From: Lachnospiraceae bacterium
GTDB lineage: Bacteria > Bacillota > Clostridia > Lachnospirales > Lachnospiraceae
DNA length: 64,000 bases
Assembly (NCBI GenBank): GCA_022793065.1
Contig: JAAWCE010000017.1
Span: 1 to 64,000, forward strand
Direction of reading: 5' to 3'
The notes beneath the pieces were generated by a model. That model worked only from the letters and a program-made list of their open reading frames with translations, ran no database searches and was not told the origin of the DNA. Both the position numbers and the translations under genes were made by a program. How positions within the stretch are numbered: position 1 is the first letter of the stretch; each line of letters starts with the position of its first letter. Below, one piece after another: positions 16,886 through 26,053 of the stretch.

Positions 16886-17953
16886 TTATTTCATAAAAAT
16901 ATTGGCTAAATCATTAAAAAATACCACAACCATCAAAACCATGAAAAACATCAGACCTACAAAATGAACCATGCCTTCTTTTTCCGGAGGCACAGGCTTA
17001 CCCCTGAGTATCTCCAGCAGCAAAAATACCAGTCTGCCTCCGTCCAGCGCCGGAATGGGAAGCAAATTCAGAATACCCAAATTGACCGAAAGCATTAAAG
17101 TAATATTGAGCATGCTCAGAAGTACACTCTGCCAGCCATAGTTTTTGGCTTCGTCATAGGTTTTTCCAACCACATTTACCGCTATTCCCACAGGACCGGC
17201 CACATCTTCACGACTGACCCTTCCCTGGAACATCATTCCAAGGCTTTTGTATGTGGCCTTCACGGAATAACGCATTTCATACCAGGCATATTTTAAAGTC
17301 TCAAAGCCCTTTGGAGATACATAATCAGCATTCATCACACCTAGCAGATAAATCCCCGAAGACTCGTCATACTGTGGGGTCAGCATTGTCTTATGCCGCA
17401 CTCCGTCACGCTCGTAGACCACCTCTAAATCACCACCTCGATAAGATGCCTGCATATACAGTGAAATCTCCTGATACAACCCAAGCTTCTCACCATTGAT
17501 AGAGACAATTCTGTCTCCGTCTTGAAGACCCGCCGCTTCCGCGCCGCCGCCTTCCGACACCTGTGTGGCAATAGGGTCGCGGATTGCAATAATACCCGTC
17601 ATATTTACCATAATAAAAGCAATGATAAAGGCAAGGATAAAATTAAAAACCGGTCCCGCCACCACCGTAGAAATACGTCCCCACACAGAAGCTTTCAAAA
17701 AGGAACCCTCGCCCGGCTCCCCATCTTTTTCAGCCAGGCCATCCTCCCCTTCAAACATACAGGCTCCCCCAATGGGAAATAACTTCAAAGAATACTTCGT
17801 TCCCCCTTTTTGAAAGCCGCAAAGAGTAGGCCCCATTCCCACAGCAAATTCTATCACATGAATACCATTTGCCTTTGCCAAAAGAAAATGGCCGAATTCA
17901 TGGGCTATCACTACCACACCAAAGATGACGATAAATAAAATAATTGTGATCAT
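16886..17953 (-). CDS. rseP: Site-2 intramembrane zinc metalloprotease
   Basis: A 355-residue inner-membrane protease. The zinc motif HEFGH is at residues 18-22 in the first helix. A PDZ domain follows in the middle ('GLQDGDRIVSINGEKLG'). The second active-site motif, 'NLLPIPALDGGRLVF', lies in a C-terminal helix. Family members cut anti-sigma factors and leftover signal peptides inside the membrane. It closes the conserved operon frr-uppS-cdsA-dxr-rseP, and its start overlaps the dxr stop by 4 bases. Substrates are unknown. Confidence 0.95.
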   Translation of the reverse strand: MITIILFIVIFGVVVIAHEFGHFLLAKANGIHVIEFAVGMGPTLCGFQKGGTKYSLKLFPIGGACMFEGEDGLAEKDGEPGEGSFLKASVWGRISTVVAGPVFNFILAFIIAFIMVNMTGIIAIRDPIATQVSEGGGAEAAGLQDGDRIVSINGEKLGLYQEISLYMQASYRGGDLEVVYERDGVRHKTMLTPQYDESSGIYLLGVMNADYVSPKGFETLKYAWYEMRYSVKATYKSLGMMFQGRVSREDVAGPVGIAVNVVGKTYDEAKNYGWQSVLLSMLNITLMLSVNLGILNLLPIPALDGGRLVFLLLEILRGKPVPPEKEGMVHFVGLMFFMVLMVVVFFNDLANIFMK

Positions 17954-19119
17954 TTACAGCTTAATCCTTCCTCCACATATTCATATGTCTGCCGTTCCAC
18001 AGCCAATATATCTTCCACCGTAGGATTTGCAATGAGGCGGTGCCGTCCCATTGCGTCTGCAATCAGTTCCGCAATCCCCAGATACGGAATCTTTTTTTCC
18101 AAAAACAGCGCAACCGCTTTTTCATTGGCAGCATTAAATACCGTGGGCATGCTTCCCCCTGTCTCCGCCGCCCTGTACGCCAGCGCCAACCCTGGGAACG
18201 CATCCGTATCCGGCCTCTCAAAAGTCAACTGACCCAACGCAAATAAATCCACCCTTTTTCCACCCAGGTATCTTCTCTCAGGATAAAACAGCGCATATTG
18301 TATGGGAAGTTTCATATCCGGCGTTCCCATTTGTGCAATAATGGCTCCATCCGTATATTGAACCGCAGAATGTATGATGCTTTGCGGATGTACCACTACC
18401 TGAATCCTGTCTAATTCCACACCGAATAACCACTTGGCCTCCATGACTTCCAACCCTTTATTTACAAGCGTGGAGGAATCAATGGTAACTTTACGGCCCA
18501 TGGACCAATTGGGATGCCGTAGTGCGTCTTCCACCTGAATGTCTTTCAGCTGCTCTCTGGTCCTGCCGCGAAAAGGTCCCCCGGAAGCAGTGAGCAAAAT
18601 TTTCTCAATGGATTCACTGTGCCCTCCCGCATTTTCCTCATTGACGGAAAGAGATTGAAAAATTGCGCTGTGTTCGCTGTCCACCGGTAAAATAGATACG
18701 CCACATTCCTTTGCCAAAGGCATAATAATATGCCCTGCTGTCACCAAAGTCTCTTTATTAGCCAATGCGATATCCTTACCGGCTTTGATAGCGGCAATGG
18801 TGGGTTTAATACCAATCATTCCCACAATAGCCGTCACCAATACCTGACTTTGGGATATTGTAGCTATTTCCAGCAATCCTTCCATGCCGGACACCACTTT
18901 CACATCCAAATCTGCAACACGCACACGCAAATCTGCTGCCGCTTCCTCCGACCACATCCCTGCGGCAATCGGATGAAATTCCCGAATCTGCTCCTCCATT
19001 TTTTCTACATTACTGCCCGCTGCCAACGCCACCACCTGACAATCAGGATTTGCCCGCGCTACTTCCAATGTCTGTGTTCCGATGGAACCGGTAGACCCTA
19101 AAATAGCTATTTTCTTCAT
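17950..19119 (-). CDS. dxr: 1-deoxy-D-xylulose 5-phosphate reductoisomerase
   Basis: Commits DXP to the MEP isoprenoid pathway by NADPH-dependent rearrangement to 2-C-methyl-erythritol 4-phosphate. The NADPH loop 'ILGSTGSIGTQTLEVAR' opens the protein. 'PVDSEHSAIFQ' carries the metal ligands, and 'LTASGGPFRG' and 'GLEVMEAKWLFG' are catalytic motifs. The 389-residue length is normal. The pathway supplies isopentenyl units to UppS, encoded two genes upstream. It overlaps rseP by 4 bases and lies 9 bases after cdsA. Confidence 0.96.
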   Translation of the reverse strand: MKKIAILGSTGSIGTQTLEVARANPDCQVVALAAGSNVEKMEEQIREFHPIAAGMWSEEAAADLRVRVADLDVKVVSGMEGLLEIATISQSQVLVTAIVGMIGIKPTIAAIKAGKDIALANKETLVTAGHIIMPLAKECGVSILPVDSEHSAIFQSLSVNEENAGGHSESIEKILLTASGGPFRGRTREQLKDIQVEDALRHPNWSMGRKVTIDSSTLVNKGLEVMEAKWLFGVELDRIQVVVHPQSIIHSAVQYTDGAIIAQMGTPDMKLPIQYALFYPERRYLGGKRVDLFALGQLTFERPDTDAFPGLALAYRAAETGGSMPTVFNAANEKAVALFLEKKIPYLGIAELIADAMGRHRLIANPTVEDILAVERQTYEYVEEGLSCK

Positions 19120-19127
19120 ATAACCTC

Positions 19128-19973
19128 CTATGAACCGCCCGCCAAAGGTAACAGTAAAATTGTCAGAAAATATGTCATGGGGGCAGTCACAATCATACTG
19201 TCGAATCTATCCATAATTCCGCCGTGACCGGGAATCAATTTCCCATAATCCTTTATTTCTACATTGCGCTTAATACCGGAGGCGGCCAAATCTCCCACCA
19301 TGCTCATAACGGCCCCCACGGCACAAATCACCGCCAGCATCCAGGATATGCCTTCGTCTCCCAGGGCCTTTTCCACAAATAAGCACCCATATAGCCAGCC
19401 AATCAAAGCAGTGCCCAATACGCCGCCAATACAACCCTCCAAAGATTTCTTCGGGCTTAATACGGGAAATATTTTTTTCCTGCCGATCAACTTGCCCACC
19501 ACATAAGCACAGGTATCGCACCCCCACGAACTTATCAGAATCATCCACACCATATAAAATCCCTGCGTGGTCATTCTTGTCTGATACACGAAAGAAAGCA
19601 GCACAGGACCATACAGAAATGCAAACAGGGCAACCATCACTTCATTCGCATGGAATTTGGGAAATGAGATCACATAAGCAAAAAGAAAAGCAAAAAAAAT
19701 CCCCACAATACACATGAAAAGCAAAGTATGACTTCCGGAGAAATATAACAGCAAATAATAGCCCGTTATCCCCCCATATCCCAGTATCTCCAATCCGTTA
19801 CCACATTTGAGCGCATTGGTCAATTCCTTAAAAGCAATCAGAGAAACAGCCCACGATATCAGCGCCAACGGCAGTCCTCCCAGGCTCATTGTAGTGAGCG
19901 CCACGAGCATTAATACAATCCCACTTGCCAATCTGGTCCAAAACATAAGACTCTTCCTCCCATCCGGTTCCAC
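19128..19973 (-). CDS. cdsA: Phosphatidate cytidylyltransferase
   Basis: A polytopic membrane enzyme of 281 residues making CDP-diacylglycerol from phosphatidate and CTP. The signature is clear near the C-terminus: 'GDLAASGIKRNVEIKDYGK' then 'IPGHGGIMDRFDS'. About seven to eight hydrophobic helices are visible. It is part of the uppS-cdsA-dxr block, 27 bases after uppS. Confidence 0.95.
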   Translation of the reverse strand: MEPDGRKSLMFWTRLASGIVLMLVALTTMSLGGLPLALISWAVSLIAFKELTNALKCGNGLEILGYGGITGYYLLLYFSGSHTLLFMCIVGIFFAFLFAYVISFPKFHANEVMVALFAFLYGPVLLSFVYQTRMTTQGFYMVWMILISSWGCDTCAYVVGKLIGRKKIFPVLSPKKSLEGCIGGVLGTALIGWLYGCLFVEKALGDEGISWMLAVICAVGAVMSMVGDLAASGIKRNVEIKDYGKLIPGHGGIMDRFDSMIVTAPMTYFLTILLLPLAGGS

Positions 19974-19999
19974 ATTCTGACAGTTTTCTCCATAACCGT

Positions 20000-20716
20000 C
20001 TATTTCACCAAACTGCCGTATCGCCTGTTTCTATGATTATATGCCTCCACAGCTTTTATCAATTCCTCTTTGGTAAAATCAGGCCAGGCAACTTCTGTAA
20101 AATAAAATTCCGTATACGCAAGCTGCCATAATAGAAAATTAGAAATTCTCTGCTCATTACAAGTCCGAATCAGCAAATCCGGGTCAGGAATTCCCGCAGT
20201 ATCCAATAATTGACTGATGGTATCTTCCTTCACTGCTTCCGGCGCCAACCGTCCGGCGCCAACCTCTTTTGCCAATTTTCTAAATGCCCTGACAATTTCG
20301 TCCCGCCCTCCATAATTTATCGCAATTTGAAAATGAAGGCCATCATTATTTTTTGTAGCCTCTTCCAACTCCTGAATTCTGGTCCGAATGTCCGCATCAA
20401 GACGTGATTTCTCCCCCAACACCCTGACACACATACGATTCTTCGCCGCTGTCTTCAAACAAGTCTTCATATAATTGCGCAGAAGCTTCATCAGCGCGTC
20501 CACCTCATCCTGGGGTCTGCTCCAATTCTCCGTAGAAAAGGCATATACGGTCAGGTATTGGATTCCCATTTTATAGGCTTCCTCACAAATCATTTCCACG
20601 GTCTTCGCCCCTTGCACATGCCCATAATTGCGCGGCATCCCTTTCGCCTTGGCCCATCTGCCGTTTCCGTCCAGAATAATCGCCACATGCTGCGGCATTT
20701 TCAACTCTTCGCTCAT
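20000..20716 (-). CDS. uppS: Undecaprenyl diphosphate synthase (isoprenyl transferase)
   Basis: Condenses isopentenyl units on farnesyl-PP to the C55 lipid carrier for cell-wall synthesis. 'HVAIILDGNGRWAKAKGMPR' holds the catalytic Asp and the diphosphate-binding residues. 'YAFSTENWSRP' and 'LLIRTCNEQRISNFLLWQ' are family blocks; the last usually reads RTSGEQR. I place the start at the ATG 20716, which has AAGGAG five to six bases upstream and gives 238 residues, the normal size. A further in-frame ATG at 20785 overlaps the frr stop (TGATG) and would add 23 residues, but has only a poorly spaced site. Confidence 0.93.
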   Translation of the reverse strand: MSEELKMPQHVAIILDGNGRWAKAKGMPRNYGHVQGAKTVEMICEEAYKMGIQYLTVYAFSTENWSRPQDEVDALMKLLRNYMKTCLKTAAKNRMCVRVLGEKSRLDADIRTRIQELEEATKNNDGLHFQIAINYGGRDEIVRAFRKLAKEVGAGRLAPEAVKEDTISQLLDTAGIPDPDLLIRTCNEQRISNFLLWQLAYTEFYFTEVAWPDFTKEELIKAVEAYNHRNRRYGSLVK

Positions 20717-20784
20717 TTCCGCTCCTTGATGAATGACCAAACTTGATCCTTTTACTCTCAATAGGCTTTCTCTTATTTCTGTCA

Positions 20785-21336
20785 TCAGACAGTCATAATT
20801 TCCTTTGACTTCTTTTCCATCAAAGCATCCATATCCTTAATATATTTATCTGTAAGTTTCTGTAACTGGTCTTCCAACTGCTTAATCTCATCCTCCGATA
20901 TCTCTGTCTTGCCCAACTTCTTTAAAGCGTCATTGCCGTCCCTGCGAATATTACGAACCGCCACTTTTCCTTCTTCCGCTTTCTTTCTCACATCCTTAGC
21001 CAGATCCTTTCTGCGCTCTTCCGTAAGCTCCGGAAATACCAAACGGATCACATTTCCGTCATTAGAAGGTGTAATTCCCACATCCGACGCCATAATTGCC
21101 TTTTCAATTGCCTTAATGAGAGACTTCTCCCAGGGTGCAATCTGAATAATCCTTGCCTCCGGCACCGTAATATTTCCAACCTGCTGAATTGGTGTGGGAG
21201 TCCCATAATAATCCACTCTCAGCTTGTCCAGAACATGCGGATTGGCACGTCCTGCCCGAATCGTATTGTAGTCGCTCTCCAAAAACTCATACGCTTTTTT
21301 CATCCTGTCCTCATATTGCTGTAATCTGGCATCCAT
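20785..21336 (-). CDS. frr: Ribosome recycling factor
   Basis: A 183-residue factor that splits post-termination ribosomes together with EF-G. Typical blocks are 'TIRAGRANPHVLDKLRVDYY', 'PIQQVGNITVPEARIIQIAP', 'RKDLAKDVRKKAEEGKVAVR' and 'RNIRRDGNDALKK'. Length and synteny (pyrH-frr-uppS) are standard. It lies 190 bases after pyrH. Confidence 0.97.
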   Translation of the reverse strand: MDARLQQYEDRMKKAYEFLESDYNTIRAGRANPHVLDKLRVDYYGTPTPIQQVGNITVPEARIIQIAPWEKSLIKAIEKAIMASDVGITPSNDGNVIRLVFPELTEERRKDLAKDVRKKAEEGKVAVRNIRRDGNDALKKLGKTEISEDEIKQLEDQLQKLTDKYIKDMDALMEKKSKEIMTV

Positions 21337-21526
21337 ACTCTTATCCTCTCTTTTCTCAAATATATACTTGTATTTATAGAAATATGTTTTTGCTTCCTGT
21401 CAATGCTCCAAAATAGGCAATTGTTCCGTTTTTCCCTAACATAACCAATAAGAAACTACGCATTACATGCCATCTCCCTCAATAGGTAGCCGCCTGCATA
21501 AACCTGACTGCAAATTGTGTCATATT

Positions 21527-22231
21527 TTACACCACTACTTTCGTACCATGAAACTCACCCTTTACAGTGTTTACAATACTGTCTTCTTCATTCAGACCAA
21601 ACACCCACAAAGGCATCTTATTATCCCTTGCCAAAATAGACGCTGTCATATCTACCACCTGTAAATTCTTGGCTATCACTTCGTCAATGGATACTTCGTC
21701 ATACTTCTTTGCCGCCGGATTATGTTTCGGATCATCCTCATATACTCCGTCAATAGACTTTGCCAACAGAATCACATCCGCTTCCACTTCAATCGCCCGA
21801 AGCACCACACCTGTATCCGTTGAAAAATAAGGATGTCCTGTACCGCCTGCGAAAAAAACCACCTGCCCCTGAGAAAAATACTCATTTGCTCTGTCCTTGG
21901 AAAAAAGCGTTGTAAAGGAACCACATTCAAAAGGCGTCAATATGCTGGTTGCCATGCCCACGGAACGAAAAATTTCGGACACATAAATACAGTTCATTAC
22001 TGTTGCCAACATGCCAATTTGATCCGCCTTGGTGCGGTCAATATTTTCACTGCTTCTACCTCTCCAAAAATTGCCGCCGCCGATTACAATCCCCATCTGC
22101 AGCCCATGATCTACAAGCTGTTTCACCTGAAGGGCAACTTTTTCCACCGTACCCTCGTCAAAACCGGTCTTTTTCTCACCTGCAAGGGCTTCTCCGCTTA
22201 ATTTCAACAATATCCTGCGCATCCTTCTCAC
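21527..22231 (-). CDS. pyrH: UMP kinase
   Basis: Phosphorylates UMP to UDP; a 234-residue amino-acid-kinase fold. Visible motifs are 'LKLSGEALAG', the nucleotide loop 'GIVIGGGNFWRGR', 'TADQIGML'-type 'KADQIGMLATVMNCIYV', and 'ASILARDNKMPLWVFGL'. The usual upstream partners rpsB and tsf are not here. A polysaccharide deacetylase gene lies 33 bases upstream instead. Confidence 0.96.
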   Translation of the reverse strand: MRRMRRILLKLSGEALAGEKKTGFDEGTVEKVALQVKQLVDHGLQMGIVIGGGNFWRGRSSENIDRTKADQIGMLATVMNCIYVSEIFRSVGMATSILTPFECGSFTTLFSKDRANEYFSQGQVVFFAGGTGHPYFSTDTGVVLRAIEVEADVILLAKSIDGVYEDDPKHNPAAKKYDEVSIDEVIAKNLQVVDMTASILARDNKMPLWVFGLNEEDSIVNTVKGEFHGTKVVV

Positions 22232-22264
22232 ATCCTTTTCTTAATTTTCACATGTCAAACCATT

Positions 22265-23248
22265 CTACCATGTTATATGCTGTACTGTGGTCGTATCTTC
22301 TGTAATAGGTAAAATAACCGTATCTTCCATTGCCTGAATTTTTTCAATCACCTTTGGCAATGCCTGCAGCGTAGTTGACTTCATTGTAGAATCATGCATT
22401 AATATAATGGAAGTCTCAAACTTTCCGATATTTTTCGTGCAGTTTTCCACCAATGTCTCCACAGGAAGCACCACACTTCCTCCATCTCCGGAAGAAATAT
22501 TCCAATCGAAAAAGCGAACACCCTGACCTTCAAGATATCTTGCCAAATCCCCCATATCCACGGCACGGGTCTTTACAGTGTTAGAACTGCCTCCCGGAAA
22601 CCTGTATATGGTGCAATCCACGCCCGTCACCTCATAAAGATACGCTCTCTGCGCTTCAAAATCCTTTGCAAAATTCTCTATGGAGGCATAAAGTTCCGCA
22701 TAATTATGAGTTCCCGAATGCATTCCCAGCGTATGACCGGCCTCCACAATTCGGTTCAAATTCTCCTTATTGGCTTCGCCTTCTTTCCCAACTACAAAAA
22801 AAGTCGCCTTAACCCCATATTCTTCCAGCACATCTAAAATATCCTGGGTATTTCCTCCGGGGCCGTCATCAAAAGTAAGATAAACTTTATGCGCGGCCGT
22901 CACCTCAGCAACGGTCTGCCGTATATCTCCTTCCTCATCCTCTCTCTGCACAGGCGCTTGTCCTTCCGCCCCTGGATCAGGAACAACGTCTTCTTTCCTT
23001 CCGGCGGCCTGCAGTTCTTCCCTTAAATTCGCCGCCTCTGTCCGTTCTTCCTCCAGAATTTTTGACAACAACTCTATCTGTGCAGTCAGATTTTTTATAG
23101 ACATACTCTGACTTTGGGTTCTGACAATCAAAACACTGCACAACAAGGCCAGCATCACAATTGTAATCACCAACATTTGTACATTACACTGCTTTAACTT
23201 CTGCCTGCGTTTCCCCCCGCCGGCCGCCTGTTTCTTATTCTCCGACAT
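22265..23248 (-). CDS. Membrane-anchored polysaccharide deacetylase (NodB domain)
   Basis: A 327-residue protein with one N-terminal membrane helix ('MLVITIVMLALLCSVLIV'), a coiled-coil stalk (about 45-80) and an external NodB domain. Metal and catalytic motifs are 'KVYLTFDDGPGGNTQDIL' (Asp-Asp), 'GMHSGTHNY' (His-x4-His-like), 'YRFPGGSSN' and 'IILMHDS'. It probably removes acetyl groups from peptidoglycan or another cell-wall glycan. Its closeness to pyrH may give co-transcription. Confidence 0.9.
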   Translation of the reverse strand: MSENKKQAAGGGKRRQKLKQCNVQMLVITIVMLALLCSVLIVRTQSQSMSIKNLTAQIELLSKILEEERTEAANLREELQAAGRKEDVVPDPGAEGQAPVQREDEEGDIRQTVAEVTAAHKVYLTFDDGPGGNTQDILDVLEEYGVKATFFVVGKEGEANKENLNRIVEAGHTLGMHSGTHNYAELYASIENFAKDFEAQRAYLYEVTGVDCTIYRFPGGSSNTVKTRAVDMGDLARYLEGQGVRFFDWNISSGDGGSVVLPVETLVENCTKNIGKFETSIILMHDSTMKSTTLQALPKVIEKIQAMEDTVILPITEDTTTVQHITW

Positions 23249-23331
23249 TTTTCTTCAAGACCTCTTAACACTTTCAAAAGTAGTATAGCATATTACTCCA
23301 TGCAAGGAAAGACAAAAATTTAAAAAAGAAA

Positions 23332-23538
23332 TCACCCCTGCCTTCTTCCATTGCTATTCTCTTCGGGATCAGTGCCAGATTCGCTGAAGTCGCAAGAACA
23401 GCGATTTTCTGAACGGCCTGAACAGCCCGTACATCCTGAACAACCGCAATTCTGCCCGCTGCCGCGTCTGTTTAACTGACCACGTACAATAAAATACACA
23501 ACTGCCACAAGAATTATAATGATAATAATATCAGCCAT
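23332..23538 (-). CDS. FeoB-associated Cys-rich membrane protein, without feoB
   Basis: A 68-residue peptide: one N-terminal helix ('MADIIIIIILVAVVYFIV') followed by a Cys-rich stretch, 'NCGCSGCTGCSGR', and a further 'RCSCD'. This is the layout of the FeoB-associated Cys-rich family found at the end of Fe(II) transport operons in Clostridia. No feoA or feoB is in the window, so it is an orphan here. A near-perfect Fur-type box lies upstream, supporting iron control. The role (metal binding near the membrane) is inference. Confidence 0.8.
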   Translation of the reverse strand: MADIIIIIILVAVVYFIVRGQLNRRGSGQNCGCSGCTGCSGRSENRCSCDFSESGTDPEENSNGRRQG

Positions 23539-23575
23539 TTATACCTTCAAACCTCCTAAAATTTGTCCTTATTTT

Positions 23576-23590
23576 TGAGAATCATTCTCA
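23576..23590. promoter_or_regulatory. Fur-type iron box
   Basis: TGAGAATCATTCTCA is a perfect 7-1-7 palindrome and differs from the Firmicute Fur core TGATAATNATTATCA by one symmetric change per half. It sits about 38 bases before the start of the FeoB-associated gene, as expected for an operator. Confidence 0.75.
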
Positions 23591-23756
23591 TTTAAATTTA
23601 TTATAACTTGAGGCATTTGTCAAGTAAATATGGGCGCTATTTTCATTCATCTTATACCGGATTCCTAATAGCCTGTAATCATAATCTGAGGTTTTATCAG
23701 AAAGCGTCAAATCCAACCAGAAACAAATTATACCTGAAACTTACAGAAACAATCTA

Positions 23757-24520
23757 TTATTTCTCCTCAGCAATGCAAAATTCCTCATACATTTGTTTTC
23801 TGATGCGTTTATCTTCCAATACCAATTTCACTTCTTCTTCTCTTCCAGAAGCATAAAGCTGCATCAATAACGATGTCAGCATATCTTCCCCTATTTCTTT
23901 TCCTATTTCTTTTCCACGCTCTTCTCCGATCGCTTCAAGCATGTCAATGTATTCACACATAATAACATCTCCGCCCCTTTCCTGTATTCTCAGCATTTTG
24001 TCAATATTACTCGTAAATCTGTAATCTCCTGTGAGGGCTTCCATCATACTGCAAAGAGCCGCAACATGAATTATTTTTTGCCCCTTTCTGCTCCATCCTG
24101 ACGCATCAGTTGATGCAGACTCAAAGGAATACAAGCGCTTTTTCTAGTCCAGTCAATTACCGTTATAATCACAGGATATACTGCCTGTTTTGATTCCAAC
24201 TGCTGCCTGTACGCACCTCCCTGATAAGACACTTGCCTTAAAACCTGACGCCTTTCAAGCCGTGTTTCATTTTCAACAATATACTGCGCCCTTATTTTAC
24301 CTTCCTGCATATGATAAAAACTTTTATCACAAAACTGATTATGCATCCCCTCCTTCCTGTCTCCTCTTCCCCATGTAAAATAAAAACTTTCTGTTGGAGC
24401 GGGCTGCATTTCATTTGCTTTCAACTTTTGCCTCCCGCCATACATCAGCACGTTTTCACAGTCTACAAACACATCTGCATATGAGAGCAAAATCTTTTCC
24501 GCAATATCTTTTTCTGCCAT
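23757..24520 (-). pseudogene. Rpn-family recombination-promoting nuclease/transposase, frameshifted and internally deleted
   Basis: Two overlapping frames make one broken gene. The first, from the ATG at 24520 behind GGGAGGG, reads 'MAEKDIAEKILLSYADVFVD' and runs to 'TVIDWTRKSACIPLSLHQLM'. The second continues in another frame with 'IIHVAALCSMMEALTGDYRF' and a tail of 'GEERGKEIGKEIGE' repeats, ending at 23757. In intact relatives, as I remember them, about 100-150 residues lie between these blocks. They are missing here, so a deletion plus a frame change has occurred near 24070-24134. The PD-(D/E)XK core is probably incomplete. The KEIGKEIGE-type repeat is a family trait. Confidence 0.75.
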
Positions 24521-25174
24521 ATTAATCCCTCCCTGTCTGCTTTTAGTATTAATTTTATAATATTTTATGTTTATATTGTGAATATAAAGCAAGAATTTTT
24601 CGACTTAAAAGAACAATGGAACACGCCATTTCAGACTGCAATGATAATTTACACTATTATAAAAAATTTGCTTTATAAGAACTATAGCACAATTTAAAAT
24701 ACAATTCAATTATTTTATAAAAATAATACAATAAATAGGAAAGCAAACAGGGCTGAAAATATGTTTCATTTTATCCGCCGCAGAAAGACCTCTCTGTAGA
24801 ATACACCCTGAGGATTGCAGTCATTGAAACTTAACAGGGATAATTTTATATGAATCAAGCAGGGGAATGTCCCTCTCCACTACTCGCCGCGCGGCCCGCA
24901 TTAGCGGCAAACTTCCACATGTGAGCCTGCGCATAAAAAAGGGCTATCGCATTAAATAATCAACACGACAGTCCCTTTCTATTACTTTATAATATTTAAT
25001 TTTGCGCGTGATGTACAAAATTCCGTCATTATCTGACAGTTGCTAAACAGAGTTTCCTGCATTCCATATTCCAATTGGTCGTGCAAATTTTCCACCACTA
25101 TAACTCGAACCATCCATACAATTTTGTTAAGCTGTATTTATATAGTACACTAAATGTTACTTATAATTAAAACT
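24521..25174. other. Gene-free AT-rich gap
   Basis: About 650 bases without a frame I can assign. A GC-rich patch around 24880-24950 (CGCCGCGCGGCCCGC) differs from its AT-rich surroundings and may be part of a decayed insertion. No inverted terminal repeats were found by eye. Confidence 0.3.
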
Positions 25175-25417
25175 TCATCTTTGGTCATCCTTTTCCGGTT
25201 TAAATGGAAGTTTTTCTTCATGATATCTGCCGCATATGTATCTGCGGAAATATACATCGGGATGAAAATTCTCTCTAAGTCCATACCAGACGTCTTCTGG
25301 CACATCCCTATAACGACGCACATGTCCGTCGCTTGTCAGCTTAACCTCTAATAAAGCACATTGTGGGTCATATCCCAACGTTTCAATTAACGAGCTATAA
25401 AAACTGATGTAATAAAT
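25175..25417 (-). CDS. KTSC-domain protein, possibly starting at ATT
   Basis: A small cytoplasmic protein of the KTSC family (named for lysyl-tRNA synthetase-associated C-terminal domains). 'LGYDPQCALLEVKLTSDGHV' and 'YRDVPEDVWYGLRENF' match the family. Relatives begin with a 'VSSSxIxxxGYD'-like strand. Here the matching 'FYSSLIETLGYD' lies upstream of the first conventional start (TTG at 25378). That extended frame begins with ATT at 25417, eight bases behind a perfect GGAGG. I therefore propose an ATT start giving about 80 residues. No function is established for single-domain KTSC proteins. Confidence 0.6.
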   Translation of the reverse strand: MYYISFYSSLIETLGYDPQCALLEVKLTSDGHVRRYRDVPEDVWYGLRENFHPDVYFRRYICGRYHEEKLPFKPEKDDQR

Positions 25418-25480
25418 TGTTTTATCCTCCGTAAAAAATGGTCAACTTGTTCCCATAGCGATTTGTAAAGTTCATCACAA

Positions 25481-25975
25481 CTAATATGTATATACGAATT
25501 CACCTGTATCATTAACGCCTTCAGCATAACCATCCACATCTGCATAGTGTGTACAAGTGATACGATAAGTGGCATCCTTAACAGCATTTTCGTAGGTGAT
25601 ACAAATAGCCATCATAGTACGGTCATTTATCTCCCCTCCGCTACATGTCGCCACTGTCTTCCAGCCATACCAAAACTTCCGCTGAATTACAATATCCTTA
25701 ACGCCTATTACAGAGGCAACGCCTATTGCTCCAGTAGTAATATCAATATACATTCCATCATCATGTCCACTGATGCTGATAATACATTGTGCTAATGCTG
25801 TAAAAGGTATAGATTCTTTCTCGATATCCACAACTTCTGCCCTTAATACCTCCGGAACCTCTTCCAACATCCCCACCTCTGCTGCTTCTACTGTTAGGCA
25901 TGAGAAACCAAAGCTTCCTGTAAGCAATGCTACCACAAGTGTCATACTCATTATCATTCGTACTACTCTTCTCAT
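25481..25975 (-). CDS. Small secreted protein of unknown function
   Basis: A 164-residue protein with a signal peptide ('MRRVVRMIMSMTLVVALLTG', cleavage probably near 'VEAAEV'). The exported part is Cys-containing and beta-rich, ending 'RITCTHYADVDGYAEGVNDT'. It resembles loosely a group of short Lachnospiraceae exported proteins (DUF6147-like), but I do not recognise it firmly. The KTSC gene lies 63 bases downstream on the same strand. Confidence 0.6.
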   Translation of the reverse strand: MRRVVRMIMSMTLVVALLTGSFGFSCLTVEAAEVGMLEEVPEVLRAEVVDIEKESIPFTALAQCIISISGHDDGMYIDITTGAIGVASVIGVKDIVIQRKFWYGWKTVATCSGGEINDRTMMAICITYENAVKDATYRITCTHYADVDGYAEGVNDTGEFVYTY

Positions 25976-26053
25976 TTTCCTTTTCTCCTTAGCATTATTT
26001 TTTGAAGGACGTCCTATTCTCCTTTCCCCTGAAACACTTTCTAAATTATCCCT

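Noticed and set aside
24593..25150. Hint of transposase-like peptides on the minus strand in the gene-free gap
   Set aside because: Fragments are interrupted by stops in every frame and no motif could be defended.
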